From JBPYCR01 sp051846935 (GTDB taxonomy: Bacteria > Bacillota > Bacilli > Bacillales > Amphibacillaceae), in contig NZ_JBPYCS010000029.1 of the NCBI RefSeq assembly GCF_051846935.1, positions 1 to 32,793 of the forward strand: a stretch of 32,793 nt of DNA, in the 5' to 3' direction. The position numbers and the translations under genes are program-made. The stretch's first letter is position 1, and each line of letters begins with the position of its first letter. This document shows positions 29,783 to 32,793 of this stretch, piece by piece. Below the pieces are notes generated by a model that saw only the letters and a list, made by a program, of their open reading frames with translations, was not told the DNA's origin and made no database searches.

Positions 29783-32434
29783 TTGTCAATCATACACATC
29801 ATTGACGGACAAACAGACCAGGTACTTGATGATATCACCAAGCCAAACATTTTAGACAACTTGCACACTAAAAAAATGCAAGATACTTTGGAAACTTTCC
29901 AATTCCGTACATTTTTAAATAAACATTATTTTCAGCATCTTGGAAAACGAAATCGAGTAATTATACCTGATGAAGATGGTAGCTTAGTAGAGCTTGTTAT
30001 CTATCGTGTAAGTAAATTAAAGAATACATCTTTAACTGCAGAAATTCGAACTGTAGCTAGTTACCAGGTAGACCTCACAACAGGAAAAACATTTCCTGCT
30101 CATAAAACAGCTGCTGAAACAGCAAGAGAGCATGCAGTAATTGCCCTTGCAGATAGCGAATGGTTAGTCGGGAATATAGCTTACGCTGGAATTCGTACAA
30201 TCGACTTTGAAGATAAAGTAAAACCTTTTGGATATTTAAAACGAATTGCTAGAGAGTTTGATCTTGAATTAAATTTCCGTATCGAGCAAGAAAACGGTAA
30301 GATTTATCGTTACGTTGATTTACTTGAACGTATAGGTGATCGCAGAGGTTATGAAGCTGTATTTGGAAAAGATATCATGGAAATTGAACGAATCGAACAA
30401 ACAGACCAAATCGTAACTAAATTAGAGATTTGGGGACCGGAAAGAGAAGATGGTACACGTTTAATTGAGTATGTTGAAGACCAAGAAGCCTTTGAACGAT
30501 GGAATCATAAAGGTAGGCATATTATCGATGTGTACGAACCACAGGTTGACCAAGACATTACAGCTGCAGAATTAATCAAACTTGGTGAAAGAGAACTGGT
30601 AAAACGAATCAATGCAAGTATCCAATATCGTATGCAAATGGTGGTCTTGGAGCATGTTCCAGGACTAAAAAATAAAGTATTGCGCTTCGGTGATACCATC
30701 CGTGCGAAAGATGAAGCGTTTGATCCACCACTTTTTTTGGAAGCTCGTATTCATACTATAGAAAGAAGTATAACAGATGAATCACAAAAGCGAGTAGAGC
30801 TTGGGGACTTCAAAGAATTTACGGAAGATGAAGTGTATTCGATTTGGCGTAAGCTTGAAAAAGAAGTTAAGCAGAAGATTAGTCAAGCTGAATTAGTTGA
30901 GTATGCTGAAAAAATCATCCCTGAACAACCAATGGAACCAGTTAATCCTAACGTAGGTGACAAATGGGTTGATACGTCATCAGATCCAATCTCTTTGAAA
31001 CTGTTTGACGGTATAGAGTGGAAAGCTGTAAAGGGTGATCCCGGAGAACCGGGTGAAGAGGGGCCAGTAGGGCCTAAAGGCGAAGATGGGTATACGCCTA
31101 TTAAAGGTGTCGATTACTTTGACGGTGTAGATGGTCAAGACGGAACAAACTCATATTTATGGGTTCGTTACAGTCAAAATGCAAGTGGTGACCCTATGAC
31201 AACTGATCCGACTAATGCGAAATATATTGGAATAGCAACCACTACAACACCAAGTGCACCAACGTCTCATACAGCATATGAATGGTCGCTTATAAGGGGT
31301 ACTGATGGTGTTAAGGGTGAAGCTGGCGCAGATGGTCAAACAAGTTACCTCCATATCAAATATAGTAATGATGGCGGTGCTACATTTACAGGAAATAATG
31401 GTGAGGATGTAGGGGAATGGATTGGTACGTATGTTGATTTTAATTCTTCAGACTCAAATAACGTTTCTTCCTACACATGGAATAAAGTCAGAGGTGAAAA
31501 AGGTGACCAAGGAGATCAAGGTATACCTGGAAAAGATGGTATAGCACACATGGGACCGAATGCTCCAAGTAATCCTGCTGTTAATGGCACATGGTTCCAA
31601 ACTGATTCATCAGGTGAAGTAATTGCTATTAAAAAATGGAATGGGAGTGCATGGGACACCGCTAAAATGACAGTTGACGTACTTAATGTATTAAAACTAT
31701 CAGCATTAAGTGCAGACTTAGGAAACGTTACGGCTGGACATATACAGGGTGTCACATTAAATCTTGCTAACGGAAAGCTGGTTGTTGATGATCAAGGAAA
31801 TGTCAAATTCTCCGGTAATTTAGAAGGTGCGAGTGGTACATTTTACGGTGTTGTTGAAACAATTGTGGATATGCCAGCAGTTAAAAAATTAATAGCGCGT
31901 ATTGGCGAAGGTGAAGGCTACTTCGAAACGCATCATTATTTTGACGGTACTACTGATCGTATAACTGTAAATGGTGATGGTGTTCACCATGGTTCGGATG
32001 GTGTAGGTAATTTAAATGATTTTGAATTTAATAGTAAGAATGGGTTTGTGTTCACTTCAACTAGAGGACAACCAGCGCACTTTAATACTGATATTCGTTT
32101 AGATAGTGGACGTTTTATAAGGCAATTGGGAGCACAAGCCTTATCGTTACAAAACGGTTGGGTAAACGCAGGAGGAATATACCCTAATTTAGTTTTTTAC
32201 GAAGACACACAAGGCTATATATATATTAAAGGATCTATTAAAGACGGCACTGTAGGAACGGGATCGCCAGTAGCAAGACTGCCTGTAGGTTACAGACCTT
32301 CATATTATATGCGCTTTCCGTCCGCACAAGGACACGATCTGCATATTTCAACAAACGGATACATTATGGTCGGCGGTGGTTCTAATACTATCGTTAGTTT
32401 CGATGGCATCTTATTTAATGGGGTGGTCAGATGA
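29783..32434 (+). CDS. Tail-associated protein (Tal) with collagen-like linkers and receptor-binding-type end
   Basis: 883 residues from TTG 29783 with AAAGGAGG upstream. Residues 1-370 form the gp27-like Tal / prophage endopeptidase tail domain ('KPFGYLKRIAREFDLEL', 'RLIEYVEDQEAF', 'ARIHTIERSITD'). After a short coiled coil, three collagen-like G-x-y stretches occur near 418-437, 505-520 and 571-588, spaced by two related modules of about 60 residues. Twice a 'WNGSAW/FDGIEW'-type motif appears. The end (about 640-883) is a beta-rich trimeric-fibre-like region. One protein thus joins hub, linker and probable receptor-binding parts. No catalytic peptidase motif is evident to me. Confidence 0.85.
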   Translation: MSIIHIIDGQTDQVLDDITKPNILDNLHTKKMQDTLETFQFRTFLNKHYFQHLGKRNRVIIPDEDGSLVELVIYRVSKLKNTSLTAEIRTVASYQVDLTTGKTFPAHKTAAETAREHAVIALADSEWLVGNIAYAGIRTIDFEDKVKPFGYLKRIAREFDLELNFRIEQENGKIYRYVDLLERIGDRRGYEAVFGKDIMEIERIEQTDQIVTKLEIWGPEREDGTRLIEYVEDQEAFERWNHKGRHIIDVYEPQVDQDITAAELIKLGERELVKRINASIQYRMQMVVLEHVPGLKNKVLRFGDTIRAKDEAFDPPLFLEARIHTIERSITDESQKRVELGDFKEFTEDEVYSIWRKLEKEVKQKISQAELVEYAEKIIPEQPMEPVNPNVGDKWVDTSSDPISLKLFDGIEWKAVKGDPGEPGEEGPVGPKGEDGYTPIKGVDYFDGVDGQDGTNSYLWVRYSQNASGDPMTTDPTNAKYIGIATTTTPSAPTSHTAYEWSLIRGTDGVKGEAGADGQTSYLHIKYSNDGGATFTGNNGEDVGEWIGTYVDFNSSDSNNVSSYTWNKVRGEKGDQGDQGIPGKDGIAHMGPNAPSNPAVNGTWFQTDSSGEVIAIKKWNGSAWDTAKMTVDVLNVLKLSALSADLGNVTAGHIQGVTLNLANGKLVVDDQGNVKFSGNLEGASGTFYGVVETIVDMPAVKKLIARIGEGEGYFETHHYFDGTTDRITVNGDGVHHGSDGVGNLNDFEFNSKNGFVFTSTRGQPAHFNTDIRLDSGRFIRQLGAQALSLQNGWVNAGGIYPNLVFYEDTQGYIYIKGSIKDGTVGTGSPVARLPVGYRPSYYMRFPSAQGHDLHISTNGYIMVGGGSNTIVSFDGILFNGVVR
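31033..31548 (+). repeat. Collagen-like stretches alternating with two related fibre modules
   Basis: Within Tal: G-x-y repeats at about 31033-31090, 31296-31340 and 31494-31548. Between them lie modules that begin SYLWVRYS and SYLHIKYS, have YIGI/WIGTY in the middle and end in 'EWSLIRG' and 'TWNKVRG', so they are diverged copies of one unit. Such units extend tail fibres. Confidence 0.7.
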
Positions 32435-32727
32435 TTGTTTATTTAATTGATAGTAATGGGTTTGTAGTTGACACATATAATTCTAATTTTCCGTTCGATG
32501 CAGATCCGGATTACCTTATTTTAAAAGGATGGGATGCTCGTTTATTCAAACCGAAATTTACTAACGGTGAATGGATAGAAGGATTAACTGCATCAGAATT
32601 ACAACAGCGAGAAGAAGAAACGGTAAATCAAAAGTTAAGCGACATGGAGAAATTGAAACAAGACAATGACATGCTTGCTATGGCTGTCTTAGAACTATCA
32701 CAAACAATATTGAATGGAGGCAAGTAA
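32431..32727 (+). CDS. Small tail-region protein (XkdW/phage fibre-accessory type)
   Basis: 98 residues, ATG overlapping the Tal stop (ATGA). The N-terminal half is a compact beta domain ('MIVYLIDSNGFVVDTYN', 'LFKPKFTNGEWIEG'), the C-terminal half a coiled coil (about 55-95: 'ELQQREEETVNQKL', 'MLAMAVLELSQTIL'). Short proteins of this layout, N-terminal beta and C-terminal coil, follow tail-fibre genes in Bacillus phages (XkdW-like) and may act in fibre assembly. The gene ends with GGAGG, which starts the next gene. Confidence 0.7.
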   Translation: MIVYLIDSNGFVVDTYNSNFPFDADPDYLILKGWDARLFKPKFTNGEWIEGLTASELQQREEETVNQKLSDMEKLKQDNDMLAMAVLELSQTILNGGK

Positions 32728-32793
32728 ATGTTGGCTATGTTATTTGCAACTTATATTATTCGAGGAAAATGGGCTTATGCAGATGTGCCGGAT
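32728..32793 (+). CDS. XkdX/CD1375-like small protein, cut by window edge
   Basis: 22 codons visible, from ATG 32728 (GGAGG at 32716-32720) directly after the previous stop to the end of the window. MLAMLFATYIIRGKWAYADVP resembles the start of CD1375/XkdX-type proteins, about 40-50 residues, that contain a '(V/I)xxGxxTxxDVP' motif and always come after fibre-region genes, just before holin and lysin. Too short to be certain. Confidence 0.65.
   Translation, partial: MLAMLFATYIIRGKWAYADVPD

Noticed and set aside
1..32793. tRNA, rRNA, insertion sequence or attachment site
   Set aside because: No cloverleaf, transposase or integrase gene was seen, and no att core could be identified; junctions with a host genome lie outside the window.

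Overview
The window is 32.8 kb of a temperate, long-tailed (siphovirus-type) phage or prophage of a low-GC Gram-positive host, most likely a Bacillaceae member. The evidence is AT-rich codon use, strong AGGAGG-type ribosome binding sites, frequent TTG starts, and HK97-type packaging and head genes in the usual Firmicutes order. No integrase, holin or lysin lies inside the window, and both ends cut genes: a DUF2513-type gene on the minus strand at the left edge and an XkdX/CD1375-like tail gene at the right edge.

Layout. 1-1100: end of the lysogeny region, with a leftward DUF2513 gene facing rightward small DNA-binding (Cro-like and excisionase-like) and membrane peptides. 1139-11464: replication and recombination block. 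It holds a 'replication terminator'-type protein, an SMC/Rad50-like ATPase, a Sak4-like RecA-core ATPase, a DUF669 single-strand-binding-type protein, an SF2 helicase, a large primase-helicase, a MazG-like pyrophosphohydrolase and a RusA resolvase. A minus-strand DUF4145-like gene with its own promoter and terminator is inserted in this block. An iteron-like cluster with an AT-rich tract and a large hairpin follows the primase-helicase and is the best origin candidate. 11509-13293: small proteins, an orphan D12-class adenine methyltransferase bracketed by a short direct repeat, and an ArpU-like late regulator.

13294-15083: an accessory island with a lipoprotein gene (own promoter) and a two-TM coiled-coil protein gene, separated by three Rho-independent terminators. 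15084-18429: packaging genes (HNH nuclease, P27-type small and large terminase) with a palindrome-rich gap that may hold cos. 18434-22450: portal, ClpP-type protease and HK97 capsid. 22485-24896: connectors, major tail protein and tail-assembly chaperones with a -1 frameshift. 24909-32793: tape measure, a long Dit with a probable carbohydrate-binding insertion, a Tal protein fused to collagen-like linkers and a receptor-binding-type end, then two small tail genes.

Nothing here amounts to a proven new system. The least explained parts are the minus-strand zinc-ribbon/DUF4145-like gene, the iteron cluster, the two-TM protein and the row of terminators ahead of the late genes.
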